Positions 24,644 through 32,041 of a DNA stretch of 64,000 nt are shown here, in pieces (positions within the stretch are counted from its first letter, which is position 1; the number at the start of each line of letters is the position of its first letter). The DNA is from Phragmitibacter flavus (GTDB lineage Bacteria; Verrucomicrobiota; Verrucomicrobiia; Verrucomicrobiales; Verrucomicrobiaceae): positions 62,001 to 126,000 of the forward strand of contig NZ_VAUV01000005.1 in the NCBI RefSeq assembly GCF_005780165.1. Reading direction: 5' to 3'. The notes beneath the pieces were generated by a model. That model was not told the DNA's origin. It saw nothing but the letters and a program-made list of their open reading frames with translations, and ran no database searches. Made by a program: the position numbers and the translations under genes.

Positions 24644-25954
24644 TCAGCGTTGCGGACGCCAAGCTTCGATTCGGGACACGACCCCCTTGGGAGCCTCCCG
24701 GTGTTTGACGCTGCGGGTGGCGAGGTCATAGACCATCCATTGCTGCGCACCTTCCGCACCGACAAGAAGCAGCAAAAGTTGATTTGAGCTTTCGGAGACG
24801 GGTTCCACCCGCGTCACCGGACCTTCAAACTCAATCGTTTCCATGGTGGCTTCTCCACCCGCTTCCAGCGGTGCGAGATCGAAGACCAACAGCTCATTGC
24901 TGGTGCCGGAGATTTCATTGCTCAAACCGGAACTGCCTCGTGCTTTCACCTTGCCGGAAATCACCGTCACCGCTTTCTTCGCCGTCGGCAGCCAGATCGG
25001 ATGCTCTGCGCCCGCCTGTGCAGGAAAGGTTTGCGTGATCTTGCGTTCCTTCAAATTCACCAGGACGAGCCCGCCATTGTCGGAGGCATTGCTGACCAGC
25101 AAGCGCTCCCTTCCTCCCGCCTCGAACTGCATGCCCCGGTCTGGAAATGACGTGCCCCAAGCCCCGTCCAGCGCGGTCGATACATACTCCAGATTCTTCC
25201 ATTCACCCTTCAGCGCGGCGTCGAGGTCGGCAAAGGCCAGCGCCCCATACAAATCTAGCGTCAGGGCAATCGTGTTGCTTTTCGGTGCCACAAAAATGAG
25301 TTCCGGATTCGGCCCCTGTTCACGCAGGTCAGCGGCGATGTGCAATTCCGGGCGGTTGCGCGGCAGGGAAAGATCGTGCCGAGGGGTGAATGGTTTTGGG
25401 TCAAAAACTAACAAACGGCTGCCCATATGCTTGCCTTTTTTGCTGTCCTTCTGGAAACTCACCAAAGCCACCTGCTTGTCCGGCAAGAAAAGGATGTCCT
25501 CCCCCTTGCGACCGGACGGCGACATCTGTTCCTCTGAATTCCATGTCCTCTCGATGGTTGCTTGCTTGGGGTCAATCCAATAAAAGAAACCTTCCCCAGC
25601 GGTGAGCATCAGTTTGTTGTCGACCAAAGCGATGTCGGTGGTTTCCCCGCCAAGTTGCAGCTCTTTGTGGAATTTGGGAGTGCCGCCAAGCTGGTAAAAC
25701 CACACGCGGTCGGATTCATCGGAAGTCACAACGGCATGGCCACCGTCTTTGGTGATGGCCAGCTTCTTCGGCTGGTCAAGGCCGGGGCCTTCGATGGTTT
25801 GATGACCCTGCCACTGCCCGGTTTGGTCATGAACGGCGATGCGTGCAAGACCTCCGTCACCCTCCTTGCCGTGCGTATAATAGAAAACCACGGCATGGGC
25901 TGGCGTGGCAAGAAGTGCCAAGGTCATTGCGCAGAACGAGATCCACAATTTCAT
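24644..25954 (-). CDS. Secreted beta-propeller protein
   Basis: A 436-residue protein with a strong signal peptide (MKLWISFCAMTLALLATPAHA). Repeated beta-sheet blades follow, of YVTN/WD-like type: LAITKDGGHAVVTSDESDRV, DILFLPDKQVALVSFQKDSK, ERLLVSNASDNGGLVLVNL. No catalytic motif is visible. It ends 47 bases before gspL and reads in the same direction, so it may be the first gene of that operon and a periplasmic accessory or substrate of the machine. A second, longer secreted propeller lies at 50155-51663. Confidence 0.72.
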   Translation of the reverse strand: MKLWISFCAMTLALLATPAHAVVFYYTHGKEGDGGLARIAVHDQTGQWQGHQTIEGPGLDQPKKLAITKDGGHAVVTSDESDRVWFYQLGGTPKFHKELQLGGETTDIALVDNKLMLTAGEGFFYWIDPKQATIERTWNSEEQMSPSGRKGEDILFLPDKQVALVSFQKDSKKGKHMGSRLLVFDPKPFTPRHDLSLPRNRPELHIAADLREQGPNPELIFVAPKSNTIALTLDLYGALAFADLDAALKGEWKNLEYVSTALDGAWGTSFPDRGMQFEAGGRERLLVSNASDNGGLVLVNLKERKITQTFPAQAGAEHPIWLPTAKKAVTVISGKVKARGSSGLSNEISGTSNELLVFDLAPLEAGGEATMETIEFEGPVTRVEPVSESSNQLLLLLVGAEGAQQWMVYDLATRSVKHREAPKGVVSRIEAWRPQR

Positions 25955-26467
25955 AGCCACCAACCATGTCGCTGTCCGCAACTAAGGGCGATGTTCAATT
26001 TGTTACATATTTGAAACAAAGCCGTCACAAAGAGAATTGCTTGGGTAAATGTCTTGAGGCGGGGTGGCAAAAGAGAGGTTCGACTCAAAGGGGCATGACC
26101 AGCTTCAAGAACAGGTAAAGAGGTTTGCCAATAGAATGCAGATGAGGGTGCAAGTAGGTCCGTGAATTGCCTCACATGCCATTATTATGCGCATGAATTT
26201 GAGAAATCTAGAAGATTTTCAGCGCCTGAAATTCCTAGTAAACAGTTGATAATGAGGTGTTTCTATTTTGTGACGTAATCGTGTCATGGAATTCAACGAC
26301 ATTTTCTTTGACGGCTATATTTATTTTAGCGTCACATGCAGAACCTTTTCATCAGTTCACCAATTTGCCGATTTTCCGAGAGAGGGCAATCCGATCAGCA
26401 TTGCCTCCTGAAGGCGGCTGAAGCCAATTGCAGCATAGAAGTTAAGGGAGCTGTAATATCTCAGGTT
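25955..26467. promoter_or_regulatory. Divergent control region between the gspL and cassette blocks
   Basis: About 510 bases separate the reverse block (propeller-gspL-M-C-D) from the forward cassette genes, so both promoters should lie here. The 7-mer CGTCACA occurs at 26023-26029 and 26330-26336, and its complement TGTGACG at 26269-26275; the last two form an inverted pair 54 bases apart. The DNA is AT-rich (TATTTATTTTAG near 26320). I cannot fix a promoter. A reverse open frame at 25951-26175 is not convincing. Confidence 0.4.
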
Positions 26468-27010
26468 ATGTCTGTTAGGCTACAGATGCGGAGGGGCTTT
26501 ACCCTGATGGAGGTTGTTGTTACCTTGGGCATCTTCGCATTGTTTGTCGGCGTGCTGGGACTGTTTCCACAGCTAATGAATGTGTCCGCTGAGTCCGCCA
26601 TCGAGACCCGTGCTGCCCATATCGCCCAGCAAGTGGTGCGTGATTTGGTGCCCGCCTTGCACACCTTGCCGCCAGTGGATTCAGAATCGACGGACCCGGA
26701 CGGACACCCGCCCTCGGTGGTGCCCTATGGAACTATTGTCAGCGAGGTGACCATTGACGGTGGGCAGGTGGAAACGGTGGACTTGCGTGAGTCAGGGGTT
26801 CACACCGGTCACTATGACCTTGAGGGACTGCCCGTTGCAGTAGATGACGTCAACGCCCGGTTGAGAGTCGAGGTGAAAATCACCCCGGAGGCGAATCGCA
26901 TCGGAATTTGCCAGGTCGAGGTGCGAGTGCGCTCCCTTAGCGCTTCCCCTGAAACTCCCGCCCATCGCTTTTTCACCAAGGCCACCTTTCCGAGAAAGGA
27001 GGGGTCGTAG
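26468..27010 (+). CDS. Verru_Chthon cassette protein B-like pseudopilin
   Basis: A 180-residue type IV pilin-like protein from the ATG at 26468. A short basic leader ends in the prepilin peptidase site RRG-FTLMEVVVTLG, followed by a hydrophobic helix (IFALFVGVLGLFP). The globular part is beta-rich. The size, the motif, and the position directly before a C-type partner and ahead of A and D homologues match cassette protein B described in Verrucomicrobium/Chthoniobacter. A GspI-type minor pseudopilin is the alternative name, but a separate gspI is present at 47366. Three bases before the next gene. Confidence 0.72.
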   Translation: MSVRLQMRRGFTLMEVVVTLGIFALFVGVLGLFPQLMNVSAESAIETRAAHIAQQVVRDLVPALHTLPPVDSESTDPDGHPPSVVPYGTIVSEVTIDGGQVETVDLRESGVHTGHYDLEGLPVAVDDVNARLRVEVKITPEANRIGICQVEVRVRSLSASPETPAHRFFTKATFPRKEGS

Positions 27011-27012
27011 TC

Positions 27013-27939
27013 ATGACTGTTCAGTGGCTAAAGGATGACGCTAAGCGCTTTGGACTGCGGCGGATTGCCGGGCTTCGCCCGCCCTTCGGGCAGCCTTTGG
27101 CTGGCTGTCTACACTCCGTTTCGGCTGACGCCGCTTTTTCCAGGACTTCTGCCGCGTCGGAGCAAGCTCCTTCCTTCCAAAGCGGTGGCAAACCACCGCC
27201 CTCCAAAATTTCAGCGGGTTTCAGTCTGGTGGAATTGCTTGTCGCCACCACGGTGGCCATGCTGATGCTGACTCTGCTGCTGACGACGTTCTCCGGCACA
27301 CTCGAATCCTGGACGACCACCGCCGCCCGCAGTGAAACCTTTAGCGAAGCGCGTGCTGCTCTGCACCTTTTGGAAAGGGAGTTGAGGCACGTTGCTCCCA
27401 AAATCGAAAGCGAGGGCGAGACCCTCCACGATGTCATCACCGGACTGGAAGCGCCGGTTGGCGGAATGGACAAGGCACTAGGATTCTTCTGCAAGGTGCC
27501 GCATCAGGGGCAGCCATCCACTTCTGCCCAAAGTAACATTTGCGGTGTCACCTATTTTCTGGCGCCAGAATCGAGTCAGGTCAACGCACCCCATGCCTTG
27601 TTCCGCCGATTGATTCCCAGTGGAGACACCTTCGCCATGTTGAGTGAAGCCCCTACCGGTTTCTTTGCGGATGCCTGCTTGGTCGACGACCTAGCCGAAG
27701 TGGTGGCGCAGAATGTCATCGATTTCCAGGTGCGTCTGCGGGATTCGCAGTTAACACCCGTGGCATTCCCCGCCACACCCACGTCGCCCACGGATGCCGC
27801 CTTTGTCGAGGTGAAGCTAAAGGTCATCAGCACCCGTGGGGCACAAAGTTATTTCGATCCCGTCGTCTCCGCCGCGCAGAAGGACAAGGTTGCCCTTCAG
27901 GAAGCGCGGGAGTTCACCCTTCGTCATCCGCTCCGGTGA
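27013..27939 (+). CDS. Verru_Chthon cassette protein C-like pseudopilin with an unusually long leader
   Basis: 308 residues. The prepilin site SAG-FSLVELLVATTVAM occurs only after about 66 residues, followed by a hydrophobic helix (LMLTLLLTTFSGTL) and a GspJ-like body (ARAALHLLERELRHVAPKIE). Normal prepilin leaders are 6-25 residues. The DNA coding for residues 14-66 (27052-27210) consists of small hairpins like the intergenic repeats elsewhere in this window, so a repeat seems to have inserted into the leader in frame. No good internal ATG is available before the motif. Cassette C is the best name by size and position; GspJ-like otherwise. Confidence 0.7.
   Translation: MTVQWLKDDAKRFGLRRIAGLRPPFGQPLAGCLHSVSADAAFSRTSAASEQAPSFQSGGKPPPSKISAGFSLVELLVATTVAMLMLTLLLTTFSGTLESWTTTAARSETFSEARAALHLLERELRHVAPKIESEGETLHDVITGLEAPVGGMDKALGFFCKVPHQGQPSTSAQSNICGVTYFLAPESSQVNAPHALFRRLIPSGDTFAMLSEAPTGFFADACLVDDLAEVVAQNVIDFQVRLRDSQLTPVAFPATPTSPTDAAFVEVKLKVISTRGAQSYFDPVVSAAQKDKVALQEAREFTLRHPLR
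27060..27215 (+). repeat. Hairpin-rich repeat inside the cassette C leader
   Basis: A run of small perfect hairpins: GGGC-TTC-GCCC, GCCC-TTC-GGGC, GCC-TTT-GGC, and CGGTGG-CAAA-CCACCG near 27183-27198. The composition matches the REP-like intergenic elements at 28560-28800 and 36232-36303, and it is read in frame as part of a pseudopilin leader. Confidence 0.5.
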
Positions 27940-27968
27940 TTTTCCAATTTTCATCTCTTACGCTCGAC

Positions 27969-28403
27969 ATGAATTCGACCACCAATAGTGCCGCCGCCAG
28001 TCCGGAGTGGCTGTATCATTTCGAAGAAAGGCTGCACGATTTCACGCCCAGTTTTCCAGACATTCTGGATGGGGTCGTGTTTGAGCAGCTGGTGGCTGAC
28101 GCCTTGGTGTTTCGCGTGGTGTTGACGCTGAACGAGCGTCAGTGGGTGCTGGAGAGGCTGGCGCAGGGGGTGGCGTTGCTTCACGACTGGCAGCATGACA
28201 GCCGCCGCCGCAGTGCGAATTCGTTGCGGGCTCTCTCGCTCCTGCCGCCGCTCAGCAGTGCAGTCGATACCTCCGCTGCCTATGGCATTGCCAACCGCCT
28301 CATTCAACTGGCCGTGCGCCTCATGGAGCATCCCAACTACATCTCGGAAATCGGTCAAGACCTCGGCCTGTTGTGCCGGGATTCCTTCTTGCCTGCCGCA
28401 TGA
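27969..28403 (+). CDS. Unknown small protein of the cassette region
   Basis: A 144-residue soluble helical protein (ATG at 27969). It has no signal peptide or membrane segment and no motif I recognise. It is acidic in the first half (PEWLYHFEERLHDFTPSFPD) and Leu/Ala-rich later (LERLAQGVALLHDW, LIQLAVRLMEHP). It lies 29 bases after cassette C and is probably co-transcribed with cassette B and C. The intracellular prediction makes it a chaperone-like or regulatory candidate for the surface protein encoded next, which is a guess from position only. Confidence 0.6.
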   Translation: MNSTTNSAAASPEWLYHFEERLHDFTPSFPDILDGVVFEQLVADALVFRVVLTLNERQWVLERLAQGVALLHDWQHDSRRRSANSLRALSLLPPLSSAVDTSAAYGIANRLIQLAVRLMEHPNYISEIGQDLGLLCRDSFLPAA

Positions 28404-28612
28404 ACCCCTTTTTGAAACTGTCGTGAGCACACCCATCAACATCACCACAAACAACTTGCCTGCCATATCGCGTCGAAGCGAAACAGGTGCGTTGCCGGGT
28501 GCCGCTTTCGGCAGAACCGGCTTGATGGTTCGTCCCACGATAGTGTCCATCAAAAAAGTCTGCCGCGCGGGCAAGGCGGCGTTTCGGGGACAGGCTAAAA
28601 GCCCGTCACACC
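28404..28612. other. Intergenic stretch before the giant surface protein; no gene supported
   Basis: Non-coding, GC-rich DNA following the 144-residue unknown gene. Long open frames cross it but none has a plausible start or protein-like composition. It leads into the hairpin repeats at 28613-28632 and 28738-28796. The final 95 bases before 28892 are AT-rich and probably hold the promoter of the surface-protein gene. Confidence 0.4.
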
Positions 28613-28632
28613 CACAGGCAGGAATGCCTGTG
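28613..28632. repeat. Hairpin repeat CACAGGC-N6-GCCTGTG
   Basis: CACAGGC (28613-28619), loop AGGAAT, GCCTGTG (28626-28632); a perfect 7-bp stem. The loop is nearly the same as in the hairpin at 36280-36297 (AAGAAT), which suggests one family of short palindromic intergenic repeats. Confidence 0.6.
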
Positions 28633-28737
28633 TCACCCAATCTTTCAGAAGCCCGTTTCCGAGCCGCAGGCGCTCCGGGTTTCGCAACCCTTTGGCGCGG
28701 GCCTTCCCACCGCGTCAGAACCAAAGCCCCAAACATA

Positions 28738-28796
28738 CGATGCATCCCGCAGGGATATAAGCGGCCCTGTCCCCTTGCGGGAAACGGGATGCATCG
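28738..28796. repeat. Long two-part inverted repeat before the surface-protein gene
   Basis: CGATGCATCCCG (28738-28749) pairs perfectly with CGGGATGCATCG (28785-28796). Inside it CCCGCAGGG pairs almost perfectly with CCCTTGCGGG. The result is a long cruciform-capable element about 95 bases ahead of the surface-protein start. It looks like a MITE- or REP-like element. Confidence 0.65.
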
Positions 28797-28891
28797 GTCC
28801 TCAAGCACGCATGAGCTTCCCACTCATAATAGTAATGGTTAGAGAAAACTCAGTCAATAATCGAGAGAGAAACTCAAATCAAAACACGATT

Positions 28892-31800
28892 ATGAAACTT
28901 AACAAATTCACATCTTATCTGGCCCTCATCGGGCTGGGCGTAGGAGCGGCGATTTCGCCGTCTCTACGTGCTCAACAGCCTGAACCGGCTGACACCCACG
29001 GCATCAAAAGTGGGTCTGCCGGTCCAGTCATTACCGATCCGGCAGAGGCCATCGAAATCGATTTCGACGATTTTGATCATTCCTCGACCGTCAACGCGGC
29101 AGGATCAACGCTGGCCACTCTTCCGACATTGCCAGGCGGCTTCTACCTTCTGGGCACGCCCAAGTCATCAAATTTGAGGTATAGGGGCCTGAGCGCCGGC
29201 ACTGAAGGTTCTGTTCCTGCCGGCGGTTTCTACTCCTATGGCAATGATCCTGATGAACGCTCCCTGGGCGTTCTGGAAGGGGCTACCAGTGAGCTGCGCG
29301 AATCCCGGATTGGTTTCAAATTCGAGAACGACACGAGTGCGAATATTGATCGTATTCTTGTCAAATACGACTTGGAACTTTGGCGCGACGGCGAACGCCG
29401 CAATCGCCTGCGTCTCCGCTATTCGGACGTCCAGAGCCCTCTGATCGAAGACGAAGACAATGACGACTGGAGCGACATCCAATTGGACGTTGGCGCGGTC
29501 GTCAACAATGAAAGCGACGCCACGGCCAACGGCGTCTCCGCCACTGGAACCGCTTTGATTCTCCTCAATGATTCTGGAGATCACCGCTCAGCATTGGCCG
29601 ACGGCGACGTCGGTTGGCTGCGCTGGCAATACTCCTCCACGTCTGGAGAAGACAGCGGCACCCGCGACGGCCTCGGTTTGGACAATGTGGTGGTTCAGGC
29701 GTTGAAAAGCGGAACGGACTATGTCTGGACTGGTGCGACCGAAGACATTTGGAGCACCTCTGCTGCCGAGTGGAACATTGGCACTCAGGTTGTTTGGGAC
29801 AACACCGATAAAAATGCCAAGTTCAATGGCAGCGGCCAAACCCCGGTGAATCTGGCTTCCGCCGGTGCCACCGCGGTCGACCTCATCGTGGAGGCCAATC
29901 CATCCAACTTCGGCACCTTGGGTGATTACACCATCGAGCCAGAGTCTGGTGATCCCGTGCTGACGCTTGAGGGCATCGTGAACAACGCCGTTAATGTTAA
30001 CGTCGATGTCAAACTTGATGTGGATGACACTCAAGTCCCTGGCCTCTATAAGATCGGCGCTGGCACACTTAACTTGGGTGCAGCCAGCAACCCATTTGCT
30101 GGTGGCCTGAACATTCTGGACGGCGAAGTTCAGCTCGGAATTGACGGTGCGTTAAACACCACTACGCCTAACCTTGTGAACGTCAGCGCCGGAGCTAGCC
30201 TTCTGGTAGGCGACCACACCGCCACGGTTGGCGGTCTCACCAGCGTGGTCGGCGGAACGGTCGAGTTGAAGCCTGGATCAGGCGGAACGAAGACCTTCAC
30301 GATAAACGTTGCAGATGGCCTACAGGCTCTCCATCGCGGCGCTTTGTCCGGCTATGCCGACAAAGTCGTGAAAACCGGTCCCGGCTTGCAGAAGTTCCAG
30401 ACGAGCACCAAAACCTACTACGCCAAGACTCTTGTCGAGGACGGGGTGCTGCAATTGACGGAAAACAGCGGCCTGCCCAACACCTCGGAAATCAAGGTGA
30501 CCAGCGGCAGCGGCATGCAAGGTGAGTTCTACCTCTACAGTGATTCCACGTCCAATGAGGACTTCAGCTACCCCCAGTCCATCACCCTTGAAGGTGGTTA
30601 CCTGCGGGCGGAAACTGAAGGCGGTGCGACCTTGCTCAGCGGCGTCGCGCTTGGTGCTGGGGACAACCGCATCTACTCCAGCGGCGGAGCCACCCATGAG
30701 TTCCACATCGATGGCGTTATCAGCGGCACCGGTGACTTGCGCAAGCAAGGCACGGGTTTCCTCTACCTCAATAATGCTAGCAATACCTACACCGGTGAAA
30801 CCAACATCAACAACGGCACGATCGTCGTCCCCGCCACGGGTTCGCTCGGCAGCGGCAAATTGTGGTTGACTGATCCTGATGAGAATCGCCGTCTGGTGCT
30901 GGAAGCGCCAACGATGGGCACCAAGGTGGTGACGGTGGCAGGCTTGGAAGGCAACTCCCCCGACCTCGAACTAGAACTGGAGCAATCCGGTTTCATCGAA
31001 GTGCCGGATGGCGTGGAGTTTGAGATTGACCAAGTGGCTTCCGTGGATGGTGAAGATGAGGAAATCAAACCTTCCTATCAGGGTGACTTCGAGGGAGATG
31101 GTTTGATCGTCAAAAAAGGCAATGGCACTACTAGGCTCACGCGCTACGTGAAAACCTTCGAAGGCGACTTCATCGTCGAGGAAGGCGTGCTACAGGTATC
31201 TGCGGACGGTCAACCCACCAGCGCTGTCAGCATTACGGTGGAGCAAGGAGGTCAGCTTCGCCTGTCCTCTGGCGTGGATGACATCGGTGATATTGCCGAT
31301 GCCACCTATAACTTTGGCACTCCGGTGGTTCTGAAGAGCACTCAGCGCGAAGTCAGCGGCGTCGTCGTCTATCCAGAAGAGGGATTCGGCGTCCTCGGCG
31401 GTCTGCGTTTCGACCCAGACACGGGCATTCAGTATGGAGCGTTGGTTTCTGGCATCCAGGTGGACGCTGCCTCCGACATTCATATCAATGGTGTGGACAA
31501 AGTGCTCACCTTCAGCGGAGCTCTTACCGGATCGGCTGCCCTCAGCCGCACCGGTGGCGGGACATGGGTCATCGAAGGCGACGCTTCTGGTTACACAGGA
31601 GTATTAACGCTGAGCAATGGCACAACTGAGTTGAGCGCGGCTCAAGTGTTCGGGGGGAGCGTCGTGGTGAATGCCGACGAGTTGGTTGTGGAAGCGGACG
31701 CAGAAATCCAGGGCGATCTCACCGTGGCCAACGCTGCAGTCATCGCTTATACAGCGGATCCGAATAACATCATCATCGTTGGAAACGACGCCGCACTCGC

Positions 31801-31972
31801 TGCTGGTGCGGTTATCGACTTCCAAGGAACTGGCGTGCCCGGCACCACCTACACGGTGATTGTGGCAGGTAACTCTGTTAGTTTGGGAGGTGCGATCAGT
31901 GTAGTCAATACGCCGACAGCGGCAACAGTGAACAACACAGGCACCGATCTCGAAATTCAACTGGCTCCATAA
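28892..31972 (+). CDS. Giant secreted protein with autotransporter-associated beta-strand repeats
   Basis: A 1026-residue exported protein. The ATG at 28892 gives a good signal peptide (MKLNKFTSYLALIGLGVGAA, then ISPSLRAQ); upstream starts would put repeat DNA in front of it. The body is Gly/Asn/Thr-rich beta-helix sequence with several PATR-type repeats: KIGAGTLNLGAASNPFAGGL, KQGTGFLYLNNASNTYTGET and GGGTWVIEGDASGYTGVLTL. There is no translocator barrel and no PEP-CTERM tail, so it is not a self-secreting autotransporter and needs another route; the surrounding type II machine is the obvious candidate. A terminator follows at 31998. It may be a secreted matrix or adhesion protein. Confidence 0.8.
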   Translation: MKLNKFTSYLALIGLGVGAAISPSLRAQQPEPADTHGIKSGSAGPVITDPAEAIEIDFDDFDHSSTVNAAGSTLATLPTLPGGFYLLGTPKSSNLRYRGLSAGTEGSVPAGGFYSYGNDPDERSLGVLEGATSELRESRIGFKFENDTSANIDRILVKYDLELWRDGERRNRLRLRYSDVQSPLIEDEDNDDWSDIQLDVGAVVNNESDATANGVSATGTALILLNDSGDHRSALADGDVGWLRWQYSSTSGEDSGTRDGLGLDNVVVQALKSGTDYVWTGATEDIWSTSAAEWNIGTQVVWDNTDKNAKFNGSGQTPVNLASAGATAVDLIVEANPSNFGTLGDYTIEPESGDPVLTLEGIVNNAVNVNVDVKLDVDDTQVPGLYKIGAGTLNLGAASNPFAGGLNILDGEVQLGIDGALNTTTPNLVNVSAGASLLVGDHTATVGGLTSVVGGTVELKPGSGGTKTFTINVADGLQALHRGALSGYADKVVKTGPGLQKFQTSTKTYYAKTLVEDGVLQLTENSGLPNTSEIKVTSGSGMQGEFYLYSDSTSNEDFSYPQSITLEGGYLRAETEGGATLLSGVALGAGDNRIYSSGGATHEFHIDGVISGTGDLRKQGTGFLYLNNASNTYTGETNINNGTIVVPATGSLGSGKLWLTDPDENRRLVLEAPTMGTKVVTVAGLEGNSPDLELELEQSGFIEVPDGVEFEIDQVASVDGEDEEIKPSYQGDFEGDGLIVKKGNGTTRLTRYVKTFEGDFIVEEGVLQVSADGQPTSAVSITVEQGGQLRLSSGVDDIGDIADATYNFGTPVVLKSTQREVSGVVVYPEEGFGVLGGLRFDPDTGIQYGALVSGIQVDAASDIHINGVDKVLTFSGALTGSAALSRTGGGTWVIEGDASGYTGVLTLSNGTTELSAAQVFGGSVVVNADELVVEADAEIQGDLTVANAAVIAYTADPNNIIIVGNDAALAAGAVIDFQGTGVPGTTYTVIVAGNSVSLGGAISVVNTPTAATVNNTGTDLEIQLAP

Positions 31973-31997
31973 CGCTCAACTTCGTTTAACCATCTTG

Positions 31998-32028
31998 GGA
32001 GCCCCTCTCATGGGGGGGCTCCTTTATT
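31998..32028 (+). terminator. Intrinsic terminator after the beta-strand-repeat gene
   Basis: GGAGCCCC (31998-32005) pairs with GGGGCTCC (32015-32022), loop of 9 bases, followed by TTTATT. It lies 26 bases after the stop and before the next gene at 32042, so the two surface-protein genes are separate transcription units or only partly read through. Confidence 0.8.
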
Positions 32029-32041
32029 AAAAAAAAACTAC

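Noticed and set aside
28775-28891. In-frame upstream extension of the beta-strand-repeat protein
   Set aside because: It begins in a palindromic repeat and would bury the signal peptide. The ATG at 28892 fits better.
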